In this document: positions 1 to 12,029 of the stretch, piece by piece | Layout: the number at the start of each line of letters is the position of its first letter | Numbering within the stretch: position 1 is the stretch's first letter | From: Notospermus geniculatus | Taxonomy: Eukaryota; Nemertea; Pilidiophora; Heteronemertea; Lineidae | Direction: 5' to 3' | NCBI GenBank assembly: GCA_002633025.1 | Contig: NMRB01001026.1 | Coordinates: 22,953 to 86,952, forward strand | Length of the DNA stretch: 64,000 nt | Notes under the pieces: model-generated | Told to the model about the DNA's origin: nothing | What the model saw: the letters and a program-made list of their open reading frames with translations, nothing else | The model's database searches: none | Made by a program: the position numbers and the translations under genes

Positions 1-491
1 CATAAAGGAATCAACCATAAAGGTTTAACTGCGAACGATGAGCTTACTGAGGGATACACTTCCTGTGTTGCCACCAGATGTCTCTTACTGCCTGAATTTT
101 GGCTTTACGTAATAGGCACGAGCTTCAACTTTTTTTGTGGTAAAGAGGTACATGAACCTGCCAACATGATGCTTTGAATTCCATTTCTGACGATAACTGA
201 GCTATTTTCAGCACAATTAGTGTTCCATGTACAAATGTACGTCAGCCTATTCAAATGTACACCGATGACCCTGAACACACATCGTTCGTGGGGTTCTCAT
301 TAATTCAGTCCTTTTGAATCATACAATCAACTAGTCGGAATTCAACAAAATTTGCAGTAAACATGCAGAAGGGTCTTGCCTATCATATGGAAACGTCAGA
401 ATGCAATTCTGTTGCGTTTTAAAGGGATATTGTCCACATTTATAAAATGCTAAATTTGTCAGTTGAACCTTTATGGTTGATTCCTTTATGG
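1..491. repeat. MITE-like inverted-repeat element, left end at window edge
   Basis: The first 30 bases are the reverse complement, with one mismatch, of positions 461-491. The inverted repeat has the core AAAGGAATCAACCATAAAGG. No reading frame of note lies inside. The element lies in what should be the signal-peptide-to-Ig1 intron of IgR-A. Confidence 0.75.
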
Positions 492-571
492 TTGTTCTCA
501 GTACGGGTACAGTATTGAAATGACACCATATCACAAAATGGAGGTATCACATCAAGCATCTTTTTCTCCAG

Positions 572-3500
572 TGAATGGTCAGTTTACACTGACGGGGTTT
601 CCTCATGCTTTGAAAGGAACCATTCATACACTCAAGTGTAAATACCCAGGAGCTACTGCCTATGAGTGGACAGGTCCTAACGGTTTAACTACCGCTGGAG
701 CAGAGGTTACCATCCCAGTTGACAGTGCAAAACACGATGGTTTATGGAAATGTGAAGCAACTGTTGGTGGGATTCAAAAGACCATATCAGAAAATCTTCT
801 CGTCTACTGTAAGTACCATTTTAGTTATTGAGAAAAAGTATCATCTATGTAATACGGTGATTTAAAGACCGCAGGCCTATATCCGGTACCAACAAAGCAG
901 AGTTACCTTTAAAGTTGACAGTGCAAAACACGATGGTTTATGGAAATGTGGAGCAACTGTTGGTGGGATTCAAAAGACCATATCAGAAAATCTTCTCGTC
1001 TACTGTAAGTACCATTTTAGTTATTGAGAAAAAGTATCATCTATGTAATACGGTGATTTAAAGACCGCAGGCCTATATCCGGTACCAACAAAGCAGAGTT
1101 ACCTTTAAAGTTGACAGTGCAAAACACGACGGTTTATGGAAATGTGAAGCAACTGTTGGTGGGATTAAAAAGACCATATCAGAAAATCTTCTCGTCTACT
1201 GTAAGTAATATCATTGAGAAAAAGTATTAGTATCATCTAATGTAAGACACATGTCCGATACTTGATGATAAATGATGATGATAAATACATGTACAAGGCG
1301 GAAAAATTATAAGGCGAGATTAGGAATTTTTGATACAAGTCATGTATACAGATTCCACGAAATCTTAATACAAACGCACACGCCATGTACACGTATTCGT
1401 TTTAGGTCCAGGCCTATTCCTGGCCTATGCTTCCAAGACTAATCCTTCCATCGATGATCGACTTGAACTATTTTGTGGAGTGCTAAATCCAACGGGTGGA
1501 TTGGTAATGTGGAACCAACGTCTCTTCAAAGACTCAGATGACACAGGGATTGCCTGGGCAGACGCGGGGAAATGCACCATCAAACGTGGGACGGGCAACA
1601 TAATATGGGCACCGGGAACAGACTGTCAAGTATCAAGAAAATCCAATAAAGATTTCAATATTATCGTTAAGAAAGTGAGAGAATCAACTGCTGGATACTG
1701 GAGATGTAAAGATTCCGGAAATGGATGCTATAGTAAAGCTGTGAGGATAGACATAGCAAGTAAGTAAATGTGCGTTATTTTTTGAACCCTCTGATCACGT
1801 CATCATTTGTTAATGTTAGATTACCGTACTGAGGAAATATACATGTAGGCCTACATGTACTTATGTATGCCATCAGTTACACTTACTCGTCTGTTAGGTC
1901 TATGCTTACCACAATAGTTGCCCGAGAGGCAAACGAAGGCCTACAACTCATATCATTATCACATCAAATTATCATATGTCATATTCATTTTATGTTAGTT
2001 ATATACATATAATAGGCCTACACAAAGTCGTTGGTTCATCTACAGATTCTGAAGATAATATTTTCATATCATGATTAATGAACAGCCAAGGAATTATGCT
2101 CGCATGATGCCGAACCTAGAGCTAGCATCTCATACCCAACACGTACCCAACGAATGATACTTTCAGATTAATCATGTTAATTACATGTATTGTTGTTGTC
2201 GGATATAATCTTGACAACAGATTGTTAGTCTTATTATGTCATCCAACAACCCACAAAAGGTTTGCTGAGTCCTTATTTTGCTTTGGCCTTTTTGACTGTG
2301 TGTTTGTCAAGAGTGGTGTTCATGACATGGGCCAGACACCAAGTAAAAAATCAGAACTATGACAAATGCACAAATTGCTTAATTTATTGATTGCGACAGA
2401 AAACTTTCAGGTGGAAGTCCGCCCTTACACGTATGACATCCGCATGTATAACCGATGACGTAAACTTAGCCTGATATATCTTTGTCTCTTGGTCATTTAC
2501 ACTTTTAATTCTTTCAGATGACCCCAGCATGCCGGTTTGGCAGATTGTCGTCATCGTCGCGGCAGCTGTTGGTGTCATCGTCGTGATAACAATTCTGATG
2601 ATAGACCTACATGTAATTAGGAAACATAATACTAGTGACCATGGCGGGGCTGGGAGGGAGGTGAGCTATAGCTTTTTCCTTTTTATATTGTAATGCGGCT
2701 CTATTTTTTCGACTTTCCTCCAGCTGATTGCTAAAATTTCCAAAATCATTTCTTAAACCGATCATTTCTTTCCGAAAAAACAAACATATTAAGAGAGATA
2801 AGAGAGAAAACGATGTCATAATGTAATGTAATAATAATGTGTGGGCTTATAGTGCCTTTTACATTTAAGTGTCAAGGCACTTCACAATTATTACCCCCAG
2901 CTTCAGGCCTGTTATCTCCACTCCCCGGGGAGTATTAGGGCTGGTTCATACTCCGTCCGGATTTTACGCCGACTATGATCAATTTCAATGTGTGTGCACA
3001 TTCACGCCTTGGAAACCTGCGATCAGTTTCATGCGCTTGATGGTTGGCGAGCAAGTATGAACCAGCCCTTACAGTCCCGGCAGCCGATTTCAGCGCTCTT
3101 GGACTGACATTCACATAGACCATCACTACCAGCCAGGTACCTCTTTTACACCTGGGTAGGATGAAGTAAGTGAGGCAAGGTGACTTGCTCAAGGTCACAA
3201 GTGAGCGTGTTTTTTTCTTGGTTAGGACTGGGAATCGAAACAGGTGTGACGTAATTCACTGCCCCCCCCCCATAAATCAGTGCCCTACCCTATTGTGTAG
3301 GACGGAATAAGCCGCACAAGGAGAACATTTTGTAACCCGGGCACTGGTTTATAGGTACATTCATTTACACTACACCTGGACCCTCTGATCAGGAGTCCGT
3401 CTCGCTAACCACTAGGGCCGTTTACACATGCAACTTCATGTAACTTGCTGCATAAACCTGATGAGACAAAAAAATTCATCAAAGTTGCATAAACGGGCAT

Positions 3501-4142
3501 GCAACTTAACTTGTTGCAACTAACTACTGCAACTTGTTGCAAATTTAGGATCCAGATCCTATTTTCTGGTGAAGTTGCAACAAGTTGCACGTCGATGGCC
3601 AATGAGAATACAGCAAAAAGTCATGTGACGTCTACTAAAGCCAAAATGGCTGCCGAACAAAGGATTCCCGCCAAAATTCCTGCAACTTGTTGCGAACTTC
3701 TGCAACTTATCGCGCTGGATGTTGCTATGTGTATTACATCACAGGTGGACTGCAACAAGTTGCAGGTTGCTGCAACTTGCAAGCTAGTGTGAACCGCCCA
3801 ACCACGCCGCTCCTGTATCCTATGTACCTCATGACTCTAAAGATCCTCGCGAAGAATGGATTGTAAGTTATGCTGATGGTCATATGAAATCAGTGCTCCG
3901 CCCTTACCTCACTCTCGCTACTACACGAATAGTGTCTTAATGTATTCGATTTTGAATTTTAATAACTGTATGATCTAAGACAATCGAAGCTTCTATTCCA
4001 GACCGACTATACAATGCCGGGGCCTAGACCTGCTCCTATCGAAAGTGCCTATGATGAATTAGTATTGGAGAGACGAGTGGACACCGCGGCCAAACACACC
4101 AGTATTAACGAGGATTTCGCCGAGTATGAGGAAATTATATGA
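572..4142 (+). CDS. IgR-A: two-Ig-domain transmembrane receptor, 5' end missing
   Basis: Exons seen: Ig1 572-808, Ig2 1406-1759, TM 2518-2660, tail 4002-4142. Ectodomain joins are phase 1 and TM-to-tail is phase 0, so the frame is open throughout. The signal-peptide exon should lie upstream of the window. Ig1 has paired cysteines (LKCKYPG and LWKCEA). Ig2 is V-like, with LFC, a core W and AGYWRC. The TM exon has PVWQIVVIVAA followed by a basic stop-transfer stretch. Compared with IgR-B, one extra base in the tail exon gives TGA at 4140-4142. The 46-residue tail keeps SAYDEL (matches the ITIM consensus) and EYEEI but loses the two YEN motifs. No Ig3, Ig4 or FN3 exon is present. It could be a short receptor or an early pseudogene; IgR-E has the same plan with an intact tail. 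Confidence 0.75.
898..1004 (+). pseudogene. Partial Ig1 exon duplicate 1
   Basis: The second half of the IgR-A Ig1 exon is repeated with its splice donor and about 90 bp of following intron; the repeat period is 196 bp. It keeps the DGLWKC segment (here LWKCGA) and the C-terminal strand but lacks the first cysteine half. An AG just before TTGACAGTG would keep phase 1. Confidence 0.75.
1093..1200 (+). pseudogene. Partial Ig1 exon duplicate 2
   Basis: Third tandem copy of the Ig1 half-exon, 196 bp after the previous one, again with an intact donor. It reads GGIKKT like IgR-B, where the upstream copies read GGIQKT. As a half domain it could not fold as a normal Ig. Confidence 0.72.
2937..3069. 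repeat. MITE family GGGCTGGTTCATACT, copy 1
   Basis: Ends are an inverted repeat, AGGGCTGGTTCATACT against AGTATGAACCAGCCCT. A second copy in opposite orientation lies at 32659-32791. Confidence 0.8.
3415..3801. repeat. Inverted-repeat element rich in GCAACTTGTTGCAAC
   Basis: Terminal inverted repeats are imperfect (GGGCCGTTTACACATGCAAC against a GTGTGAACCGCCC end). The interior has many short self-complementary GCAACTTGTTGC units, so it can fold extensively. Confidence 0.65.
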
Positions 4143-5090
4143 GCCGAATCCTCTGCGTAGAGCCGAGACTATCTCCCACGAAAACCAATCAGACGCTGGA
4201 GATACCGGAATGACGAGTTTACAGTGTACGAGAATTTGCCGTCTGTGAAACCTAACTGACAAAATATCAGAAATGACGGCCATGTTGAAAGTTCGGTGGA
4301 CAGACATTTTATAAGAAGAAAGTGGCAAAACTTGTAGAACGGTGAACCTATTTTATCATATAAGAGGGCTGTCAGGTCACGGTTACGTCCACACGGTGAC
4401 CGTAGCCCAGATTGTAGCTTTCTGGACGCTATCAATAGCCTAGATGTGTAATACTAGTAATACCATACGTACATGTAATGTATTGTATACAAGTACGTGC
4501 CCATTGAGCGCACTGAAACCTTTTCTGTCGACTTCACAGTGAAGTCGGCCAATTCATTTTTTCTTCCACTATTTGTTTCCAAATTCTATTTAGAAATTTT
4601 TTATATCCTGTATAGATACTTTATGCTTTCGCTTTTTCTTCTTCGAATGCATGTAACTAAATATTGTGAATAAACTTGGAACTATACTCTAATTAGGCCT
4701 TCGTGTATACTATGTACATGTACAGTACATTACATACAGTGTCATGTGAAAAGACGTTTCCAAGCTAAAGATTTGTGATCATAAACGGATGTCCAGAAGT
4801 TCAATTTCGAGCTCATGATTTCCCTTAAAGCCACACTAGGCCTATATTCAATTCAGAAAATACTTCGTTCGCCGATGTTGGTGTAGTGTAAAATGTACTA
4901 TGCCTGCAGTTTTTTTCAATTTGTGCTGAAAAGTATAGAGCTTGATTCTTTGACGTACGTATCAGGCAAGCATTTTGGGGACCTCCACGATGATATGAGA
5001 CCTCTACCCGAATTCTTCTAACACTTTGAAAATACCGTAAAATTACAGAGGGCTTTAAAAGCTTTTGCCTGTTTCGTTCATTTGTTGCAT
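4143..5090. other. IgR-A 3' region and intergenic spacer
   Basis: After the IgR-A stop, similarity to the IgR-B 3' region continues for several hundred bases, including the rest of the ancestral tail up to about 4258. A possible AATAAA polyadenylation signal lies near 4669. I see no other gene. Confidence 0.5.
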
Positions 5091-5094
5091 TGTG

Positions 5095-5335
5095 ATGGAA
5101 TGATAGCAGTGTTCATCCAAATAAAATCGTCACGACGGTGACGTTGAGATATAGTGAGAAAAGTATGAGATGACAAGGCTTTACAAGTCCGTCTGAGACA
5201 CTGCTCAAGATTACCGCTGAACGCATACGCTGAAAGGACTCACCGAGGTGATATTTAGGAATTCCACAAAAAACGGTATGTTCGTTGAAAATAAACCGGT
5301 CCAGTGTATATAAGGACAAACTCGTGTTGTAGCTG
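5095..5335 (+). promoter_or_regulatory. Conserved upstream block of IgR-B, TATA-like box
   Basis: This block recurs upstream of IgR-C, D, E and F and includes CTGAAAGGACT and GAATTCCACAAAAAACGG followed by GTATGT. TATATAAGG lies at 5307-5315. The GGTATGT could be a splice donor of a noncoding first exon, since every signal-peptide ATG is preceded by a pyrimidine-rich CAG. It could also be plain promoter sequence. Confidence 0.55.
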
Positions 5336-5337
5336 GT

Positions 5338-5730
5338 AATAGAGAGGTGCGCAACTTTCCGACTCCGACTTCAACTATCAGAATGAATTGCAGTCCGCTA
5401 TGGACATCCTTGATAAAAACGATTTGATAGACGCTTGCAAATCATAAAATGCCATAATTTTGTGGCAGAATGATTTTGACTCGTAATCGGAAGTGCGCGT
5501 AAATCGCAAATATTATTTTAGTCGTATTTCAAGTCGTAACGACTAGGACTTCAATATTCATTATTTATCCGCACTTCCGATTTATAAGGCCAAATTTTTC
5601 TGCCTTCAATTTGTGGTGTTTGACGAATTGAACACTTCTATCAAATCGTTTTTATCAAGGATGTCCATAGCGGACTGCAATTCATTCTCGTAGCTGAAGT
5701 CGGAGTCGGAAAGTTGCGCATCCTCTCTAT
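5338..5730. repeat. Long-arm foldback MITE between IgR-A and IgR-B
   Basis: Arms of about 90 bp are nearly complementary, starting AATAGAGAGG and ending CCTCTCTATT. Both arms carry GGACATCCTTGATAAAAACG or its complement. Confidence 0.85.
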
Positions 5731-6010
5731 TATTTTTTACCACATTTGGATACGGATTGTGTCAATCAAGTGCCTCTCGACCATGAACCGACTAGATACA
5801 TTTACTCCAGGGAGCTGCAACTTTCCCTTTTCGGCTTATTCTGGAAACAGAAGAGGCCGTAGATAAAGGGCCATAGAATCAAACATTCCCGATACTTTCT
5901 GTTGCGAGAGTAGAGCTCATTAGAAATAGCGTGCTTGAGTCATAATGAAAATATCATTGAGACCACTTTGTAATAAAACTCTAGAAAATGCTACATGCAT
6001 TTTCCAGGTT

Positions 6011-9000
6011 ATGAATCTTCTTGTCCGATTATGTTCAGTCTTCGTCATCTTTGGGACGTGGTCGCATATCTCAGAGGGTAAGTAGGGCCTATCCGAAAAG
6101 GGACGAAAATTTTGTTTATAGGCCTACTCATCCAGGAAGGTTTGGTGGATGGCTGTTGGTAAAAATGTCAGATTGTGCATGTTGAAAACCGATGACAGCA
6201 TACATTTATCAGATAGGCCTATTGCCGGCAGAACTCCGACTGTGCAGGAGGAGGCCCGTACCTCCGGTTCGGGTGAGGATCGTCAATATGAAATCTATAG
6301 TAAACGGCGTAACAGCCCCCGGGAGCGTGCCGAATGAAAGGCGATTTGTACGGGGCGGGGCTGGCTATAGGTCGATAATGTGCATGACAGCATAGGCCTA
6401 CATTTATCAGATATTGCCGGGAGACCTCAGACTGCCGGGATCGTCGATAGGGAGTTTTCGCAAACCTTGGGAAGAATCCCACGAACAAATTCATCATGGT
6501 TGTGTACAATATTGGACGACACCATCAACACACAGCCTCATGTCTTTTCTCCAGTGAATTGCCAGTTTACACTGACGGGGTTTCCTCATGCTGAGAAAGG
6601 GGCCTTTCATACACTCACGTGTAAATACCCAGGAGCTACTGCCTATGAATGGACAAGTCCTACAGCCTATAAGTGGACAAGTTCTCATGGTGCAACTCAC
6701 GACACAGGCACGACGGGAGTATATACCTTTACCATGTTTACCGTTGACAGTGCAAAACACGATGGTTTATGGAAATGTGAAGCAACCGTTGGTGGGATTA
6801 AAAAGACCATATCAGAAAATCTTCTCGTATTCTGTAAGTAATATCATTGAGAAAAAGTCTTAAGCCGTGGTTACACCTATCCAAAATCCCCGTGCTTTTT
6901 GAGACACGGGGTTTTTCCGAACCAGAAAAAACACGGCGTTGACACGGCGAGCGGTTACACTACTAAAAGTGCGATTGGTAATAAGTTCCGTATCCCGGCG
7001 ATAGGGGCACTACATGTAGGCAACTCTCTCTCATCGAGTGGCTACTGGATGCGTGAAATATCCTATACGCATGCGCATGACTCATCGATTTGCATCGCCT
7101 TCTGTCGCCGGGTGCTTGGAACTACAAATAAACACGGGGATTTCGCGGTTACACTACATAAAATCCCCGTGTCTAAATAGCCCCGGCGTTGCCCCTTCGA
7201 GCTCGCTGGGGCTAATAAGCACGGGGATTTCAGACACGGGTCTATTTAGACTCGGCGATTTATAGGTGTAACCGCAAAATCCCCGGGGAAAGCACGGGGA
7301 TTTATGTAGTGTAACCACAGCTTTAGTATCATCTAATGTAAGACACATGTCCGATACTTGATGATAAATGATGATGATAAAATACAAGGCGTTAAAATTA
7401 TAAGGCGAAATTAGAGGAATTTTTGATACAAGCGATCATATACATGTAGCCTACAGATTCCACGAAAACTTAATTCAAACGCACACGCCATGTATTTGTT
7501 TTAGGTTCAGGCCTATACGTGGCCTATGCTTCCAACACTAATCCTTCCGTCGATGATCGACTTGAACTATTTTGTCAATTGACAAATCCAAAGGGTGGAT
7601 TGGTACAGTGGGGCCAACGTCTCTTCAATGAGCCAGGTGACAGAGCGATTGCCTGGGTAGACGGGAAATGCAACGTCAAACGTGGGATGGCCAACATAAT
7701 ATGGGCACCGGGAACAGACTGTCAAGTATCAAGGAAATCCAATAAATATTTCAATATTATCGTTAAGAAAGTGAGAGAATCAACTGCTGGATACTGGAGA
7801 TGTAGAGATTTCGGAAATACTGGATGCTTTAGTAAAGCTGTGAGGATAGACATAGCAAGTAAGTAAATGTGCGTTATTTTTTGAGCCCTCTGATCACGTC
7901 ATCATTTTTTGTTAATGTTCTTTAAGATTACCGTACTCGGGAAATATACAAGTAGGCCTACTTATGTCATCAGTTACACTTACTCGTCTGTTAGGCCTAT
8001 GCTTACCACAATAGTTGCCCGAGAGGCAAACGTAGGGCCTACAACTCATATCATTATCACATCAAATTATCATATGTCATATTCATTTTATGTTAGTGTT
8101 ATATATACACTGTACATTGCTTATAATAGGCCTACACCAGTCGTTGGTTCATCTACAGGTTCTGAAGATAATATTTTCATATCATGATTAATGAACAGCC
8201 AAGGAATTATGCTCGCAAGACATGCGGAACCTACATGTACATGTACATGTACATGTATTGAGCTAGCATCTCATACCCAACCCGCACCCAACGAATGATA
8301 CTTTCAGATTAATTACATGTATTGTTGTTGTCGGATATTATCTTGACAACAGACTGTTAGTCTTATTAGGTCACCCAACAACTCACAAAATGTTTGATGA
8401 ATCGTTATTTTGCTTTAGCCTTTTTGACTGTGTGTTAGTCAAGAGCGGGGTTCATGACATGGGCCAAACACCAAGTAAAAAATCATAACTATTACCGCTA
8501 CACAGTACATGTATTAAATTGCTTACTTTATTGCTTACACCAAATTCAGGGCCTCCAAAGGACCCACCAACCATCAAAGGTTTCAACAACCCCATCGTCG
8601 GCACCAACCACGTCTTGACTTGCAACGCTTGGCAGCCAAACGCACGGCCGATGATTTATACTTGGTATAAAGACGGACTAAAGATATCATCAGGGAATGC
8701 ATCAACTTGGTCCCTGAAGCCGGTTGTCAGGGATGCAGCTGGAAAATACAGATGTGAAGTTGTTGACACGATAAAGAAAGTGAAGGTTCAGGCAGAAGAT
8801 ACACTCATAGTCTATTGTAAGTTTCTTTTTTCTGACTTATCTTTCCAAACTGTTCGTCCACGGGGCGTCCGGACACGGAACTCTCTGATGACAGTGTGCA
8901 TAGGCTGCTACCGAGCTGGGATGGTTAGAACGGAGAAAGTTGAGCTTCCAAATAGAAAAACTGGCACATAGAATAATGTTTTTTATCATGAATTCTTGTG

Positions 9001-10335
9001 ATTTTTCGTGATATGATGAATATTTATTTTTAGTTTCGAACTATCTTTCCTTTTCCATTATCTTTCAGACTCGGCTATTTGGAACCCTGCGGTCGAAAAG
9101 GATGCATTTAAGCGTATCCACATCGGCCGGAGTATCAGCCTCTCTCTGGACATTTTAGTCCATCCTCCTCCAACATCAATCGACTGGTACTTCGATGGGA
9201 ACCCGACCTCGCCACTGAACGTTTTAACCAAAAAGCTAAGTGAGACTTCATGGGTTATGACAATAACGTCTGTGACGATGGACGACTATGGGAACTACAC
9301 AGCTAAAGTGACAAATAAAGCCGGAAGCAGCTTATTCCATTACGAGATCGCTAGGCCTTGTAAGTAATAGGAAAAGGACATAATGGGTCGTATTTTAGAA
9401 CGTTCCTTAACGTTAAGGTCGACCTTAAGTCTATTGTAAAACCATCGAGAACAATAGATTTAAGGCGGACCTTAATGTTAAGGAACGTTCTAAAATACGG
9501 CCCAATAACTTAACCATTGAAAATCGGTTCACGTACATGTAACTGAATTGCATTTATACGTGTATATCGAATGTAAATACTTTCAGAAAAAATAGAAAAC
9601 TAATGAGTGTAAAAGTGTCAATAATTTTCTTTCTTAGTACCCCCTGTCATGCCGACCGATTTGAAAGTCCTGGCAAAGGGCAAAACAAGTCTTGTCGTTT
9701 GGTTCACCGCGGGTTTTGACGGAGGTGCACTGCAGACTTTCACCATAGAATACAAAACGGAGGGAAAGGAACCTAAACTTCTCAAAGGAATCAAGGAGGA
9801 CGGGAAGACAAAGACAATAACCCATGACGTCACTGGTTTGCTAAACGGTGTCGTTTACTACATCAGGGTCAAGGCCGTTAACGACATTGGTTCAAGTAAT
9901 TACACTAAAGCTATCATGATAAAGACTGGTACCACGGCCCCTTTGACGAATGAGACAGGTCAGTACCTCATGTGAATAATGGTGTTGTGTGAGGTCGACA
10001 TCCCTCATCCCCATGCAATTGAATTTCGACTGGAGAAAAAATAATGCCATCCCATACTCGTTAATAACAACACTGCCCTGACTTACATGTATGACATCCG
10101 CATATATAACCGATGACGTAAACTTGGCCTGATATATCTTTGTCTCTTGGTCATTTATACTTTAATACTTTCAGACGACCCCAGCATGCCGGTTTGGCAG
10201 ATTGTCGTCATCGTCGCGGCAGTTGTTGATGTCATCGTCGCGATAACAATTCTGTTGATTAAAGGGCTCCGCACACTAGCGATTTTTTCGAGCGATTTTG
10301 TAGGCGACCGGGCTTGCGACCACAGAAGCGACTGA
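6011..10335 (+). CDS. IgR-B: Ig4-FN3 receptor truncated after the TM by a MITE
   Basis: Exons: signal peptide 6011-6077 (MNLLVRLCSVFVIFGTWSH), Ig1 6555-6833, Ig2 7505-7858, Ig3 8550-8816, Ig4 9069-9359, FN3 9638-9958, TM 10175-10335. They join into 579 residues. Ig1 has an extra in-frame stretch of about 15 residues between the core W and the DGLWKC strand (a near-repeat of AYEWTSP as AYKWTSS), absent in other copies. Ig3 has LTCNAWQ, a core W and KYRCEV. Ig4 has no cysteine. FN3 shows the YYIRVKAVN strand and a GSSNYT end. A 247-bp MITE at 10262 interrupts the TM exon right after the membrane segment, replacing the tail by about 20 new residues and TGA at 10333-10335. The original tail exon survives at 10855-11109. 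The product would be a membrane protein without tyrosine motifs, or the locus is decaying. Confidence 0.82.
6860..7324. repeat. MITE family GCCGTGGTTACAC, copy 1
   Basis: Starts TTAAGCCGTGGTTACACC and ends GTGTAACCACAGCTTTA. The interior repeats CACGGGGATTT in both orientations. It lies in the Ig1-Ig2 intron of IgR-B. Related elements lie at 34183 and 36539. Confidence 0.8.
8232..8260. repeat. ACATGT microsatellite
   Basis: Short tandem array of the self-complementary hexamer ACATGT in the Ig2-Ig3 intron of IgR-B. Confidence 0.85.
9382..9506. repeat. MITE family GGCCGTATT, copy 1
   Basis: Perfect or near-perfect inverted ends around CGTATTTTAGAACGTTCC. It lies in the Ig4-FN3 intron of IgR-B. 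The end sequence resembles the elements at 16796. Confidence 0.8.
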
Positions 10336-10508
10336 ACATTTTTCAGATTTTTAAGTTTTTGTTGACTTGTTTGCGACAAATGCTTCTTTGGAAGATCAGT
10401 GATGTCGTGGATGACATCATTGATCGACCGCAAAGGTAATTACGGCAGGCGACGTAGTAGTCGCATCGGTAGTCGCCCCCATTTTAGTCGCCAGTGTGCG
10501 GAGCCCTT
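10262..10508. mobile_element. 247-bp MITE inserted in the TM exon of IgR-B
   Basis: Inverted ends AAGGGCTCCGCACACT and AGTGTGCGGAGCCCTT are flanked by TA on both sides (10260-61 and 10509-10), as expected of Tc1/mariner-type elements. In IgR-A the homologous exon runs through this site uninterrupted into the GTAATTAGGAAACATAAT segment that here follows the element. It carries no reading frame for a transposase. Confidence 0.9.
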
Positions 10509-10854
10509 TATGTAATTAGGAAACATAATACAGGCGATCGTGGCGGTGCTGGCAAGGAGGTGAGCTACAGCTTTTTCCTTTTTATATTGTAATGCGGCTC
10601 AATTTTTTCGACTTTCCTCCAGCTGATTGCTCCGTCTCGCTAACCACTAAACCACGCCGCTCCGGTACCCTACCTCATGACTCTATTAAGATCCTCGCGA
10701 AGAATGAATTGTAATTTATGCTGATGGACTGGTCATATGAAATCAGTGCTCCGCCCTTACCTCGCTCTCGCTACTACACGAATAGTGTCTTGTATTCGAT
10801 TTTGAATTTTAATAACTGTATGATGATCTAAGACAATCGAAGCTTCTATTCCAG

Positions 10855-11109
10855 ACCGAATACACAGTGCCGGGGCCTAGACCTGCTCCTATCGAAAGTG
10901 CCTATGATGAATTAGTATTGGAGAGACGAGTGGACACCGCGGCCAAACACACCAGTAACGAGGATTTCGCCGAGTATGAGCAAATATATGAGCCGAATCC
11001 TCTGCATAGAACTGAGACTATCTCCTACGAAAACCAACCAGACGCTGGAGACACCGGAATGGCGAGTGATACGATGTACGAGAATTTGCCGTCTGTGAAA
11101 CACAACTGA
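10855..11109 (+). pseudogene. Orphaned cytoplasmic-tail exon of IgR-B
   Basis: This exon follows a good acceptor and reads in phase 0 to TGA at 11107-11109. Motifs in order: YTVP (YxxP, Crk-SH2 type), SAYDEL (ITIM consensus), EYEQI, SYENQ (YxN, Grb2-SH2 type) and TMYENL (ITSM-like). The stop inside the upstream MITE should keep it untranslated unless the MITE is spliced out or some alleles lack it. Confidence 0.75.
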
Positions 11110-12020
11110 CAAAATTTCGGAAATGACGCAATGTCAACAATTCGGTGGACGGTACATACATTTTATAAGAAGAAAGTGGCAAAACTGGTACATGTAGAAT
11201 GGTGAACCTATTTTATCATATAAGAGGGCTGTCAGGTGACGGCTACCGCAGCCCAGATCCGTAGCATTCTGGACAGCTACCGGTATCAATATCGTAGATG
11301 TACTTTGTGTATAATAATAATATACGTACATGTACATGTACATGTACATGTAATGTACTGTAATATACCAGTACCTGCTTCGCAGTGAAGTCGGACATTT
11401 TTTCTTCCACTATTTGTCTCCAGATTCTATTTATGAATTATATTATATCCTCTGAATGGGACTTATTATTTCGTGAGCTTGATCTTGGGACAATAAGGAA
11501 AGGTCGACTATAAAATGAGACTTGGACTGTTGACTGGAGTGTCGACTGAAACTTTCGGATAAATTCTTCATAATTACGATATGGAAGCTCCGATTGAAAA
11601 TTCGAAAATTTCTTCGTGTGTAGAAACAGGAAAGCTTTAAAATGACGTTGGTTTCAGTTTTAAAAAATATGCGATTGAAAATTACGCTTTTTAATCGAAA
11701 TGTTAAACTTCTGTCAAAAATACAACTCATGCAAATTCATGATATTTTTGGTCTCAAAATGTGTCTTGATGCCCTAAATAATCGCCGTAAAATGCAAAGT
11801 TTGATCCACTGAAGATTTTGGGAAATATCTAAGTTTATTAGCTGTGCATTTACTTATAAGGGTGTACATGTATACAGTACATTACAAAAGTCATGTAAAA
11901 GACGTTTCCCAGCTGAAGATTTGTAATCATAAACTGATGCATAGAAGCTCAATTTCCTACTCATGATTTCCTTTAAAAGCTTTTTGCCCTGTTTCATTCG
12001 TTTGTTGCATTGCGGTGGAA
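11110..12020. other. IgR-B 3' region and spacer
   Basis: The first 300 bp match the IgR-A 3' region (the ACAAAAT start and TTTTATAAGAAGAAAGTGGC). An ACATGT array lies at 11328-11352. No gene is supported here. Confidence 0.5.
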
Positions 12021-12029
12021 TAATAGCAT

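Larger units (their letters stand above)
2661..4001. other. IgR-A TM-to-tail intron holding MITEs
   Basis: This 1.3-kb intron holds the two inverted-repeat elements listed at 2937 and 3415. The final 230 bp before the tail exon match the same intron of IgR-B and IgR-E. No coding sequence is supported inside. Confidence 0.6.

Noticed and set aside
572-4142. Calling IgR-A a plain pseudogene
   Set aside because: All visible exons keep splice sites and frame, and the early stop still leaves a tail with two tyrosine motifs. IgR-E has the same short architecture, so function is possible.
10154-10433. Minus-strand open frames across the IgR-B TM exon and MITE
   Set aside because: They mirror the + strand exon and palindrome and show no domain or codon evidence of their own.
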